A DNA stretch of 64,000 bases from Whalleya microplaca (taxonomy: Eukaryota; Ascomycota; Sordariomycetes; Xylariales; Xylariaceae). Position 1 is the first letter of the stretch, and every line of letters starts with the position of its first letter. The notes beneath the pieces were generated by a model, which had not been told where the DNA came from, made no database searches, and worked only from the letters and a program-made list of their open reading frames with translations. The position numbers and the translations under genes are program-made. Positions 1 through 12,515 of this stretch are shown one piece after another. The DNA lies in assembly GCA_022497155.1 (NCBI GenBank), contig MU385741.1:468650-532649 (forward strand), given 5' to 3'.

Positions 1-1167
1 AGATACCTACACACACCAATAAGGAGACCACACTCCTGAAACAAGCTACCTAGAGCGGGAAACAAACGACCCCGGATGCTACTCGCGATAGCGCAACGCC
101 ATGTTTGTTTGTCTAGTCACAACCGCCCTTTCCCATGCCGAAGGTGAGCCACGCGGACCGTCTGGCGGTCTTGGAGTCCATGCGGAGCAAACCGCTCCCG
201 CAAACCTAGACTTCAGTGCACTGCAATAGACCTCCCCTCTTCCAGCTCGCTATGCGCTGCCGATTCCCACACCCCTAGCAGGCCCAGCAGCTTCAAGACG
301 CAGTACCGAGACTCGCCGGCCACAACGAACGACGCCGGGCCGTCAAATCACGTGGTGATTCCCTCCGGCCTCGCCGAGCCCCCCGTATATACTAAGAAAC
401 CCACGCTGCTCACCGTGACCATCAGCCGACTCCGCTTACCCAGCGTGTTGTAGAGCGGCGCGCCGGAAGCAGCGATAGTAGCGCTATCCCTAAGTTAGGG
501 GGCTCGCCTACATGTGCGTCGTGTGCGCCTCGTACCCCGTCGGTGATGTGCTCTACTCGAGTCTGGAGAATAGCGTTCAGCAGGACATCGTCGACGCGCT
601 CAAGGCCAGCGTCACGAACGCCGCCATGCTGTCCTAGGACTCCAGGTCTTTCGACCGTACTTGCGTGGACATCGCGGTTAGGTAAGTGCGAGGAGCTGGA
701 TCGCCGCCTTGGGCTTCATTGCCTCTCGCAAGATAGGTTGCTCATGCGCAGGACCAGCCGCGCGAGGCAGTGCTGCGCTGGGTGGCACTCTCGCTGCTTC
801 GTGGATGAGACTTGGGTTCGAGCCCGTCGTGATGGCTGTTTCTCTTTGCTGTCAAGGTGGATGGAGGTAATAAAGGGTTACACGTATCAAAGTCATAGGA
901 TGAATACCCCTTGATTGTGAACAAGTCTAAGAGTAAGTGTATCAAGAGCCCTTGGGGGATACCGCTATAATACAGCATGTGGGTTTCCCAATCTCCTATA
1001 TTCTGACATCCCCTGTGAGGCAATTTGTAGTAGGCTACGGGCAAGACATTTGGGATGTTATCCGTTGTGGCAATTATTTGTATGGGGATTTTAATTTTTG
1101 GTGTACGTATGCTACAGATGGTACAGGCACGGGAAGATATAACATATGGAGTGCGTAATATGTGTAC

Positions 1168-1203
<36 letters not shown>
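1168..1203. repeat. (CT)n(TA)n microsatellite
   Basis: A run of CT dinucleotides passes directly into a run of TA dinucleotides. This is a compound simple-sequence repeat with no coding context. Confidence 0.9.
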
Positions 1204-3645
1204 TATATGCTGTGTAACCCACTCTCAAATCCAGGCTGTCCGCGGCACTATTTTGAATATTGCAAGAACGCTTCATATGTAACTGTTCCATGGCCAAATC
1301 ACTTGTAATAGTTTTATTTCCAGCTCAAACCTAAACCTTCCTCCAGATGAACGCCTTGCGTTGACGGATGTCAGCCTTTCGAGTGTAGTAAGAGTGTATG
1401 TGTAGATGTTGTTCCGTCGATTGCTCCTTTGCAGTAGCTACTATATAGACGACAAACCGTTCCTTCTAACAACGCACTGGTAAGCGAAAATATATCTACA
1501 ATCGTCGTGTAGTTAGTGAGATCGATAATTCGGAGTTGTCCGCTCATCACGAGGAATGGTCCAACCAGACAAGAAGCGGCCGGCAGGATGCGCGGTCCAA
1601 CTCGAACAAATGGAGCGACGCGATGATTTTCTTTTCGCCTCGACGGCATGTTCCCAGCCTGTTTTTAGAGTATATTGGTGAAAATAGATCAGAGTCTCAA
1701 CTTGGCTTGCCCATCTCCCCACATGCAGTAGTTACCTAAGAGCAGTCCTTTGGTATAATTACGGGAGATTGTAGTTCCCACAATAAGCAGAAAATAGGAA
1801 AAATAGATATTCTCAAAGTAAATACACTTGTCAAGATACGCCCTATAGGGCTGAGGGTACGGGCCTATGTATGCCCGGCCGCCTATACACGTATATATAA
1901 GGGGCTCTGCCACCTTCCTATAGCTTCACCTTGCACTAATCAAGTCACTATACTTCTCATTACTTTGTCCCATATTGACAACACGGACAAGGATGAATAA
2001 TCGTCGAAACGACCCAAACAGAAAAGCCGGCCCAAGCAAGAGTCAGCTTGTCCGGGCGGAACAAAAACATGAGACTTTCTCCATTGATTCAAGACGACGA
2101 ATACATAGACTAAATTTTACTCATTTGGCAAGAATATTTTGTTCTGATCTTTGAGCCACCCACTCCGTGAAGAATTTCTTCATCACCATATTCTACGATC
2201 CCTGCCAGGTTATCCTGAGGTTCTAGATGGCTTAATAAGAGATGGCCTTGGCTCATCAACATCGTCTCTTTGGATTCACGGCGAAGGGCTCTTTGATCAA
2301 AGTCTCGTTAATTTAACGATTCAAATATGCCAGAAAGATATAGAACGAAGAACACGTCTCTTTCCCACGACACTTGGTATACGCTAGATTAAGAAAAGCT
2401 TATATTCCCGCTATTTATTACTTGACTACTTCTCGTTGGATTGGCCGTATCGTTTAATATCTTACCCTATGGCTTTAAACCTATGCCTAGCACATTGTCA
2501 TTCCATCGTCATTTTCTTCCTAGGTGGGAATATAGTTTAAGTTTACTATGATATCTCCATTAACGAGATGTCGTCAACTCTAAAGATAATCTGAAATAGA
2601 CAAGATTGTTTTAATCAACTCTCAACATCAATGTTAATTCGTGAGTTTCTCGTCCATGTGTTCGGCCGCTGATAGTCTTTAGAGAGGTGCAACCTATTTC
2701 GAGAGTGAGCAGGCGGGGAGAATATATCGAGGACTTCGGCTATGGTACTCTCGAAACTGTACTGATAATGCGATGCCACTGAGAACATTTCTTTACTGTG
2801 TAGGCTTTGTTACTTGTCTTGATCAGTTGAATTTTAGAATGCAGAGTTACGTACTCCAGGGATTCCCCAAAGTACTTCTAGCGGCATCTCCAGCCTCTAC
2901 CATACCTAGAGTTCTGTCCTACCATGGATCACAATGGGTTCATTGAATTGTTAGAATTCTTGCCAGTTACTACGGCTCTCCTCTACAAGAAAGTCAAACC
3001 AGTAAATATACATGCCAAAATCGAAGTCACCCTCACTTCGTCATCTCTTACCATGTCTCTTAATGCCTAACCACGTCTTAAGTTAACGCACATAAGGGTT
3101 TTCTGAGCCTAACTGCAATGCTTCACCACAATATACACCGAGCCAGTTTTCGAGGTGTTCGAGGGACAGAAAGGAGGCATGGGTTGTCACACGGCTATTG
3201 GAGCCAAGACCTGTTGGAAGCTATACGAGATGCAGGAATGCTGCACGAATACATATATAGGGTGCTGTTGGATATCATTCGATACTGTTGGAATGTATGA
3301 CTGCCTAACAAAAGGTATGATCACCAGACGGCGGCTACGTCGGCAACAGACTAGATACGTACCAGGAATACGTACCGCGGCAGCAGATCTATAAAGACCT
3401 GTCGCCGAACCTCAGACTCAGATTGAAACTTAGAATAACAAGCACCCTTAGAGGGCCTAGATAATTATTGCTGAATTGATATATTTCTAAGCCCTGAATT
3501 ACAGCCCTTGTCACATGGGTATGCTAACAAATGTGCATTTGCAGCCCGAGCCTTTACGGGATATCGCTGAGCTATGTAAAACTATCTCAAGGTAGATTAC
3601 GCACGAGACAACTCTCCAGATATGCGGCAGTTAACTATGGCCTCG

Positions 3646-3823
3646 TTATCACAGTTACAGTGTGTGCAATGATCATTTAGGTGCTGCCGTGATCCCTCTA
3701 GTAAAATTGTGTAAAGGTCTAAGATCTAAAAGATCTTCTAGTTGCTTAAAAGATCTCGTAGCAATAATTGCTCCGAGATCCTTAGGCTTAAGGCACTATA
3801 ACTAATACCCCTATTATCGTGAC
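3646..3823 (-). repeat. Dispersed repeat, copy A (inverted relative to copy B)
   Basis: The reverse complement of this stretch aligns almost end to end with about 40831-41036. Shared blocks include ACGATAATAGGGGTATTAG, GGATCTCGGAGCAAT, and TGATCATTGCACACACT, in the same order and with similar spacing. Copy B is slightly longer because of small insertions. No open frame or clear terminal inverted repeat is visible, so this may be a short non-autonomous element or a fragment of a larger transposon. Confidence 0.8.
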
Positions 3824-4800
3824 ACTCGTCGTTATTCTAGATCTTAGAAACTGCACGCTGCCAGGTGTTATATAAGGTCCCTAGGCCCGATGATGATTTT
3901 ATAGAAGGAGACCGGGTGTTAGCAGAGGAGTCAATACTATGGATTGGGCAAACACTGTCAAGCCTGGAAAGACAATTTTCGAAAGTGCGCTATATAATAG
4001 ATGAGCTAGCAATGCAAATCACTATATAGCGCTGTTAGGATTCAAACCTACCTAACTCATTTTATTAACTCACATGTAGCTAGAATTATTCTAGAGATGG
4101 ATAGACTATGGAGGAAACATGCTTTGGACAGTAGAGGTGTCTATTTACAAGAAAATCTTAACACTATGGTTATGCTTGTAATACAATCATCCCACTAAAT
4201 AACTCTTTAAGTAAACCCTGTTAATTAAACAACAAAGATTGTTACGATAAAAGGGCATTATGTCAGTATGAGACCAAGCAACGAGCATAATGAGTGAGAT
4301 ATTGAGTGCAAGGTGGAGCTAGAAGGGGCAGCGCCCGCCTCCCCTTATATATGCATAGGCGATGGCCATACGTAGGTCAATATACCTAGTGGTAGAACTC
4401 AGCCCCATGGCCCTGTCTTAGCATATTAAGTTGCTAAATCTAGAAGTCTTCATTGCATTATTATGTTTACTTAAACTGAGCCCATATAGTGACCTGTGGT
4501 TAACCTTTAGATGGGTCTTCTGACTGACAGGCGTGTCGCGTGGGTGTTGTTACGGAATATACCTAGGGCTATAGGGCTGAGTCCCACTATTATACGAGCC
4601 TATGTACATATGACGATCGCCTGTATGTATGTACATACATATATGAGGCTCTATACCACGGTTACTACACTATTACGGGAGCTAGGCTCTAGTATAGATG
4701 GCTATCATAAAAAAATCACAAGATGAGAAAGGAAGGAACGAAAACAAGCGCCTCTCAAGCCGTTCCAGTATTCCTAATGGGGCAAGTGTACTATGCACGG

Positions 4801-4842
4801 ACCTCGTGGCAACACAGGGGTATCACCCTGTTGCCACGAGGT
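4801..4842. repeat. Imperfect hairpin
   Basis: The arms CCTCGTGGCAACACAGGG and CCCTGTTGCCACGAGG are reverse complements apart from a two-base bulge, with a loop of only a few bases. No adjacent gene explains it; it lies in gene-free DNA. Confidence 0.75.
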
Positions 4843-5187
4843 GGACGGGTCCATAAATTTCGGCCCCTTTTAGTTTCACTTTGGGCACATGATGCTCTTC
4901 AACATCCAGCCCCATATTGATAGTGTGACTGATACTTGCCAAAATGTGGGAGAGCCGAGTCAATGCTGCTGATTCCCTAACTACGTACGATAATTTTGAA
5001 AAATGAAGAATAGAAGAGAAAGGACTGCTGACTACCATCTATTGATGTTGTCACAGTACTGTCTGAACATGTCTGGCTAACCTGAGCTAGAGACACAGCC
5101 TTATTTAGCAACAGAGCAAGCAATTTTCCATAGATATTGAGCCTTGTATGGGTGATGCCACTTTATATAGTAACTCCTATGGTCGAA

Positions 5188-6451
5188 CTAGTTGTTCCAT
5201 CCGAGTACTCGTTGTCTTGCCCAATCATCATTCGCCGCCGAGGTATCCTCTGCTGTCACACTCACTTGCGTCTCCTTCAATATGTGCTTCTGGCTGTCAC
5301 CATCGCTATCGCCATTGTTATCCTTATAGCCAGTTTCGGGCTTCGGTATAGCTCGGAAGGTTTCCATCTTGACATCACTCGCACGCTGCTCCTGGTGTGC
5401 CGTAAGTCCCCTACTAGGTATCGCGCCGAATGTGACTAAATCGTCTGGTTGATCGGATTGGTTGGCGTCGCTGCTTCCTCCGAATATTCGTAATCTGAGT
5501 AATGGCCGAAGGGCAGGTATTGATCCGGCGATAATTCCAATTCCTTCTTCCAAGACAGACCATAAACCGATCGAGCCCGTGCTAAACATGAATTCTGATA
5601 TATCGTCATATAGAGTAAGGTAACGGAGTCGGACGATAGTCGCACAGCTTGCACTAGGAAAGGGTTAGTTACATGAATAGTATCGTTGCTTGAAAAGGGT
5701 GCTTACAAGGCAGCAAGGCTGAGAATGAAAGCCACAGAGTACTTGACCCGTGCTTTCATTTGTACATTCCATAGCAGAACTGCTGGAAGAATAGCGAGAG
5801 TCCAGTCGGTCACAATGGAGACAGCTGAAAAGAAGAAGCTGACACTACTGTTCAAGCTGAGGTTGCAGTAACCCGTAGTAGTCTCACCCCATAATGTTGT
5901 GATCGGATGGCAGATGTTTGCTATCCCTATCATGAATATGAGGGAAGAAGCGCAGGTGACACCTATGATCCCCCAAAGAGGAAATATGAATCTGCGTCGC
6001 GCATCTGCTATACGAAGAAGGGTCATGCAGATACTGCTCTTGATAGGTACCGTGCAAGATGAGTAAAAATACTCGGCGATGTAGAAAAGCTTTCGCCGTC
6101 GTCAGTTTCGCCACCTGGTCTGAAGAGCTAAAGAACTCACCTTAGTCCCTTGCATGATAATCGGCTTGTTAAGGTCTTTAGAGTGTTGTCCGGCCCCGTA
6201 GAAACAACAAGCAATAACCAGACCGCAAGTCACCGAATAGAGTATCTATAGTGGGTGTCTGTTAGCTGACGATCGGTTTTTCAGAAGCGGATTATACGTA
6301 CAAGGCCGGTGCACATCAACCAGTCGTCGATACCGAAAGCCTTAATCCATATTCTCACTCCTATACGTGCGAAGACAAAGGACCAACTCAAGGCCAGCAT
6401 CAAACAGGTAAGCCAGAGAAGGACAACGCCTTCACCTGCTGGCGGAATCAT
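5188..6451 (-). CDS. Rhodopsin-domain (PTH11-like) integral membrane protein
   Basis: Four exons on the minus strand: 6302-6451, 6141-6245, 5707-6089 and 5188-5653. They join in frame to 367 codons. The product is a multi-pass membrane protein of the fungal rhodopsin-domain family, which includes PTH11-like proteins; most members have no proven role, and a sensory or receptor role is only suspected. Family signatures are visible: FYIAEYFY, GIANICHPITTLWGETTTG, a hydrophobic run ending AILPAVLLWNVQMK, and GIIAGSIPALRPLLR, followed by a polar cytoplasmic-type tail of about 130 residues. The ATG was chosen because it opens directly onto the first hydrophobic segment. All three introns are 51-56 bp with GT-AG ends and there is no internal stop, so the gene looks intact despite lying in gene-poor DNA. 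Confidence 0.85.
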
Positions 6452-8541
6452 GATAGCGAATCGCGAAAACGCGGTAGAATTGAGGATCTTGAGAACTACC
6501 GATTCTGAATATGTACGAAGGAAAAGAAAATCACTTCATGCCCGTAAAACCAGTGACACTTAGAATCTCTGGGTTTGAGACTGAGGTATGAGGCAGGAAT
6601 TCTCCAGCTGTCACTATCAAGTGGTCAGCTTCATATTATTAAGATCTGAGATGTTTTGAGGCTTACAATCGAAGCGACCCTGAATTACTCAAACATCCAT
6701 GCCCGGTAACTAATAAGCGTCGTGAAGTGGTCCGATAGGGCGGGTTGTTGGAATTGTATCCCACTCCACAGGGGTGAGCAAGGATATCTAAATGTCCAGG
6801 GTGATTACGAAAGTCCCTTTTATACCATTTACAGTGACTTCAATCCTGGTTGCCAACCTAACCCCAGACCTTAATTCTAAATGTCTTCATATATGTTGAC
6901 TGTAGAATGGAGTTGCAAATACATATTGCTATCTCGGGGTTCTTTATTCTCAGCTGCTCGTTTTGTGCACCAATCTGGTAAAAAGCGTATACAATTATTC
7001 ATGTACTAGTACGGAATAAGTTGACACGAGTTGCAATTTCAAAAACCGGTTAACCGGAATTTTTCACAGGGAACTAGGGGACCCATACTGTACAAAAGAC
7101 ATCAGGATGACCACCTCTGTGTGTGTCAGTATTTGGCGGCGGGACAAGGGTGAAGTTCAGCCCCAGTTTATCTCAACGATATACTATGTAAGTTATGCAG
7201 TGCTGACTGCTATTATAATGGAAATATGTACCACCCATCTTCACTAGATCTTATACCAGATCCAGTAGCATATCTAGTGACATGAGGACTGTTTCTATTT
7301 GATATTCTTTAAGTTTATATATGAGGTATATGACTAGACCAGAATACTTTTCTTTTCGTTGGGCCACGAATTTCCAAATGCTATAATGTTCAGTATTAAG
7401 CACTAGGAGTGCCTGAAAACATTCGATTCAGGTCACGGGATGGGGCCTTGTTGGGATCGCTTTTCGCGCTTGCTGATAGCAGCCTAGGCAAAACCATCGA
7501 GAGAATAATTCATACTTGCGCTAACAATATTCAAAAAGAGGCACAGTGGAGATCCCGTACGGTACGCCCCATGCAATAATGTTAGCGTCTCCATTCAGAA
7601 GCGAGTTTTATGCGATCAAGTGAACAGACGCCATAATAAAGTTGACCTGTCATATGAAAATATGTATCTTTGCTATTGAAATCACGTATAGAAATACTTT
7701 TTTAAGATCAACATTGATACTGCCTTGACAAAAGTCTATCATCTGCGACTCTCCACAGCGGGAACTAATATTATCTTAAGGGGTGTTCGTACTGTACACG
7801 GACTAGCACATTGATATCGGGCTAAACCGCGTGTCAAGGGCCTTCCCGTTCAACGGTTCCCGTAGTTTAAAATCAAGAAGCTTAAAAAATATCAACAACT
7901 AGACCGGCCTCGACTTAGCGAAGCGGGACGAAGTGCAAGAATCTGACGATCAACCTAGCTTAAGACATCTTAGAAACAATGATGCTAATTAGTTCGATTC
8001 TTAGTCCCCCGGCAGAACCACTAGGCCCGCTCATACGGGTGACTATACGTACGATCATTCCGTAGCCCGGCTCCCGGACTGCTCCCCGGGGGGCACGGCT
8101 AGGCGGCGTACCTACTCGAGAGTAGCGTACCCGAGGCCGTTGTCCAAATAGGAACAAGTACGAACTAGAGTTGAAACGGCGGCGCGTATAGTTGCTGATT
8201 TATTAGGCCGGTGGGCATTTGCCTTGCTGGCATACACGTAGGAATATTGCTAGCGTGCATAAAGAACATGGATGTTACCCATTTCCTTCATATTGGCTCC
8301 ATTTCAAATGCAATGTCCAGCCTCTCTTGCAGGTTAAAACCCCTCGAGATTGGGAGGTCAACGAGTTTCTCTCACACGCATTGCATTCTCCAAACTCGCT
8401 GCTTCTATTTTATTTTGTGAACAGTAACCCTGTTTTGTGCGTGTAACGATACTCACTTTCCCTAACATAGTATTTAATCAGTTGAAAGAGTTAATCAGTT
8501 GTACCACATTGATCTGACCTCATCCCCACCGCCTTAGTACC
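6452..8541. other. Intergenic, nothing recognisable
   Basis: This 2.1-kb stretch has frequent stops in all frames and no recognisable protein, RNA or long repeat. The last part contains the promoter and 5' leader of the SDR gene downstream. Confidence 0.6.
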
Positions 8542-9549
8542 ATGGCCGAATTTCTCATTAAAGACGAGGATCTCAGCGGCCTAAAGGGCAAGGTCGTCAT
8601 TGTTACAGGTATGATTATGCTACAGAAATACGGCAACTTTCATAAATGCATCAAGGATCTGACCAGCCTGCTGCATAATTGTAGGAGGTTCGTCGGGTAT
8701 AGGCCTAGCAACTGTTAAACTGCTTCTCTCGTTGGGCGCGTCTGTCGTCAGCGCCGACATCCAACCTCCAGTCGAGCAGGTGGACTCGCCAACCGGTAAA
8801 TTCACATTTGTGAAAACTAGTGTGACCATTTGGGCCGATCTCGTTTCACTGTTCAAGAAGACTACAGAGCTCTACGGTCGCATTGACCATGTGTTCGCCA
8901 ACGCGGGCATTGGCCCCCGCACCAACTATTTCATCACCGAAAAAGACGACAATGGGGACCCTAAGGAGCCAACACACGATCTTTTAGATGTCAGCCAGAA
9001 AGGTGTCATAAACACAGCTAGTATCGCTATATATTATCTGCGACAGCAACCTCAAGGCGGCAGCATTGTCATTAACGGCTCCACCTGCGGCTTACAACGA
9101 CTTCGAGCAGTCGACTATGGTAAGTACAGGGCTGTCTATCTATGAAGTGCTTTGGCTGACAACAAGATATAGCCACGGCCAAGCATGCTGTGATAGGCTT
9201 CGGAAGAGGCCTTGTCCCGATGCTGGAGTCTCAGAAAGTTCCTGTCCGCGTGAACATTCTGGCGCCAAGCTGGACGGATAGTCAAGTTCTACCGAACTTG
9301 AAGCAGCTGATGGAGAGTATTAACGTCGAGGTGCAACCCGCCTTGGCGGTCGCACGCGGTGCAGCGCTCCTGATGGCCGATGAGACCAGGCGCGGAAACT
9401 TGCTTCACGTGGCGTGTGGGAAATACAAGGAGATCGACGATTCTGTGCTGCTACCCGCGTTTGAGACTATCAAAGGACCAGACTACCCCTGGGAGGACGA
9501 GGTCTTGCAGCGCGTAGAACAGCTCGCGGCAGCTGCTGCGCAGGCCTAA
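8542..9549 (+). CDS. Short-chain dehydrogenase/reductase (SDR), NAD-type
   Basis: Three exons (8542-8608, 8685-9119, 9173-9549) join to 292 residues. The splice after GTTACAG rebuilds the dinucleotide-binding motif TGGSSGIG at residues 22-29, and the second splice rebuilds the catalytic YATAK (Tyr167, Lys171). An Asp at residue 47, at the end of the second strand, argues for NAD rather than NADP. FANAG follows as in classical SDRs. The likely catalytic Ser155 lies 12 residues before Tyr rather than the usual 13, a small oddity. The C-terminus is Ala-rich and runs on past the usual SDR core. The gene stands alone, more than 2 kb from any neighbour on each side and 30 kb from the biosynthetic cluster, so a link to it is unsupported. 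The substrate is unknown; alcohol or steroid-like dehydrogenase is the broad family guess. Confidence 0.9.
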
Positions 9550-10741
9550 GCCTTCTAGAGGCCCGGCACGTTTGGTCGATCTAGCGGATCCTGAGAAAGA
9601 CGTAATTTCTTCCAAGTACCTAGCGCTACTCGCCACGGGAATGCAATCCACGGGCCCATTAACAAGAACACGAAATTAAAATACCAAGGTAGCTCCTAGA
9701 TGCGTCGTGTGAACTTCCATCCTCACGTATAGTACAGTTGCCACTGCGAATCGTCAGATAGAAATACTGCGCTGAGGCTGGCCATCAGTAACTTTGTAGT
9801 TGAGAACTCATAGGCGCTAATAACGGTCAAGTCAAGCTTTCAAAAATGGGTAAGGCAGAGCTAACTTCATAATAGTATAGTATTCCGCTTGATTAGGTGG
9901 TCTGTACCATAACTAGAAGTGATATGGGAATTACTGCTGTGGAAATTAGGGTTATGTCCTACTTATAATTTGACGAGCTCTTGCTAGATCTTAAGTTGAC
10001 ATGACCCACGATACTAGCGTAGACTCTGTATATTCATTCCGTAAAGGAAAACTAATACTACTACGCAGACTATGAACAACATTAGTATTAGGTACCGTGC
10101 CAATAGTTCTTGCTATTCAATATCTCCGTACGACAAACCGTGTGCTATCGGTTCCATCCAAGTATGGGAACAATTCGATCTGCGCTTCAGTCATGTCCCT
10201 GCTGAGCTTCTTTATCTGTGTACTTGACCGGACTCCGCCACTGGGCCGAGTTATAGAAGAATATGGCACGTGTCCGTATTCGTCGCGTCTCAAATCTTTA
10301 GTCATCAAGAGATGCTACTTGCCCAATTAAAATACAAAGATAATGCGATTTAACATAGTTGCGTGCATTGAGTACCAACTTATTAGTATCTCATGAAAGT
10401 GCCGATCTGATCAGTATGTATAGCAGGATTCTTAAGTAGCAAGGTAACTCGTCTGACTTCGTGCATGCGCTCTGCATTTCATGGTCTTCTGAAAAGCTTC
10501 TGATCTTAGACACCAGCGATATATAATAAATATTCACCCCATTATCTATGAAGTATCGGTACTAGTTTCCTAGATTGTCTTGGGTTCAGATAGTTTGCTC
10601 CTGTGGTGTGGAGGTCGTGCCAGTGTCAACCCATGGAGTCAGTTACTGGCGGGGTGCGGAGCTGAATCAGACTACGAGTACCTAGGTACTCACCTACCAG
10701 TAAGTAAGTGAGTGAACAAGAAAAAGGAAAAGAAAAAGAAT

Positions 10742-10862
10742 TGTCAGGAGCTGGACTCGAACCTAGCACCTCCTGGCTGGAGGCCTCACTTCTCTACCTC
10801 GAATCGAAGCTTCGAAGCTGCTATCCAAGCCGTTGGAATTCTTACCGTTAAACCATCCTGAC
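10742..10862 (-). tRNA. tRNA-like gene, class II, probably intron-containing; anticodon unassigned
   Basis: The minus strand gives a perfect 7-bp acceptor stem (GTCAGGA with TCCTGAC). It has an exact A box (TGGTTTAACGG, matching TRGYNNARNNG) and an exact B box (GGTTCGAGTCC). A strong hairpin CCTCC-AGCC-AGGAGG just before the T arm looks like the long variable arm of tRNA-Ser or tRNA-Leu. At about 120 nt it is some 38 nt longer than a class II tRNA, which fits an anticodon-loop intron. However, the D stem and the T stem contain mismatches, and no anticodon stem with U33 can be folded confidently. It may be a real tRNA with an intron, a pseudogene, or the head of a tRNA-derived SINE. Confidence 0.5.
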
Positions 10863-12182
10863 ATTGTTGGTTAGGTATCGTATGTCATGATACCTATTAT
10901 ATAGGAAGGACCGTAATCATAGAGCCAGTCACTGGCGTGGTATGAGAGCTGAAAACCCCTAATATATGTAAGTCAATGAACACCATAACATAAGTCTGAG
11001 TCGAGAATTGGCTTTTAATTCTTCGTATTCTGAGAGAGGCATGCACGCAGAATCAAATGCTTTCAAGAAGGTCTATTGAACTTCGCAGTTTACCATCGTA
11101 GTGATAAGTTGATACCTTGACTAGATATACTAGTTAATCTACATCGCCAATTGATTGAATGCTAAGGGAGATACCATTAAGACATTGTCCGGACCCGGAC
11201 TTTGAATGCACAGAACACATAGACGCGGGGCTGAAAGTTGAGTGCCCCTATACCTGCAGGCGAATTTTGTTAGTTAGTAGTTTCCGAAAGCGCCTGAAAG
11301 ACTCTGTGACGCTATAATGCTCTGGCTTGGTAGTGAAACCAATACACTCACGTAAGAGTCATTGCTGATAATAGTCACATGGTGAAAAAAATTTTACGTA
11401 TTCTGTCTACTTGTGTGGGTGTAACGAAGCCGTTACCACAGGTCTTGATTTGAAATAACAGAAGGCGTAAAAGGTAAAATACTTAGATTGATCGCTGGCT
11501 AGCAAAGAGAGACTATCTAAGGGACGGCGAAATACAGCCTTTTTATATCTGAATAGATTCCTAGTAAATGGGACTTGGTCGCCAAGCCACTAAAAGCCTT
11601 GGCGACCGTAAATCACGTGGTAACTGGTTGCGGGGATATTCAGGAATGGGTGGTTGTAACAGTGGGCTGCTGCAGAGAACTGAGCAAGGATTGTATAATG
11701 AAACTTTGGACTTATTAGAATCTTTCTATCTCAGTATTGTGGAATATTGCTATGATTACAATCAAAGTTGACTCTTCTTCTCTCCTTCAGGTCTCGTGCA
11801 CTTGTTATTTACGAGTAAAGGATAATACACCAACTGATTAGAGGTGAATGACATACGTGCATTTAAGTATTTAAGCTATAATAAATATGCCTGATAAGTA
11901 GCTAAGAAAAAGCATAAATCCTATTTGCGCCAAACTGGTATCTCGTCTCCTCGTGTTGGCCCTCTAACGTCTGCTATGCTATCTGCACTAACAGAGAAAG
12001 GGACCCATGTATCCATCATTAGGAGGGGGACCTTTCTTCATACCTCATCTAGGAATTCGCCAGGATTCTTCAGTTTACTGGGGACTGGTTGATAGTAGAC
12101 CCCCCTGAATCGCATAGGCTGTGTCTTGAAAGTTTCAAGCCCGGGTCGAGTGATGGTAGTTTTAGGGATGACGGGCTCAGAG

Positions 12183-12515
12183 TTAGGCTCGTAGACGGGG
12201 CTCGGATACCTCATCGTTTCCCCTTGCGGCAGCTAATTGGCGCTGGGCTTCTTCGCGAAAGCGAGAAACCAGCTCCATGACCTCAGGACGCGTTACATTC
12301 GGGCCGGCAACATCCTTCATCCAACTAAGGCCTAGACATGTGCCTATCATTGATGTAGAAGCAATGAGCTCTGGACCGACTGAAGACCCCTGGGTACACT
12401 TTCCAGTGTTCGCTGTAACGTCTGTTGGCTGGTGACCTGACCCTTGACAGCCTGTGGTGGCTGGCTTATCACTGTTGGAAGCTTGCATATCGCTGCTAGA
12501 GGGGTTACAAGACAT
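12183..12515 (-). CDS. Hypothetical small protein (weak)
   Basis: An open frame of 110 residues starting at MSCNPSSSDM. It is Ser/Thr/Gly-rich in its first half and has a more helical, charged end (SRFREEAQRQLAAA). I do not recognise it. Composition of the C-terminal part looks protein-like, but there are no neighbours, domain or splice evidence. It could be a fragment of a decayed gene or a chance frame. Confidence 0.2.
   Translation of the reverse strand: MSCNPSSSDMQASNSDKPATTGCQGSGHQPTDVTANTGKCTQGSSVGPELIASTSMIGTCLGLSWMKDVAGPNVTRPEVMELVSRFREEAQRQLAAARGNDEVSEPRLRA

Larger units (their letters stand above)
1..5187. other. Gene-poor left flank
   Basis: No gene can be supported here. About 130-700 is noticeably G+C-richer and one plus-strand frame near 510-637 reads like ordinary protein, but it ends after some 40 residues with no matching neighbours in frame, so it may be an old gene fragment. 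From about 900 the DNA becomes A+T-richer with scattered stops in all frames. The stretch holds a CT/TA microsatellite, one copy of a dispersed repeat (about 3646-3823) and a strong hairpin (4801-4842), listed separately. Confidence 0.6.

Noticed and set aside
543..914. 123-codon plus-strand frame
   Set aside because: Arg/Ser/Cys-rich composition with no family likeness; overlaps other equally long frames and looks like a chance frame in G+C-richer DNA.
2151..2387. 78-codon plus-strand frame
   Set aside because: No recognisable motif, and no flanking frames continue it through plausible introns.
8542..9549. SDR gene as a member of the biosynthetic cluster
   Set aside because: It is about 30 kb away, separated by a block of housekeeping genes, so no positional support exists.
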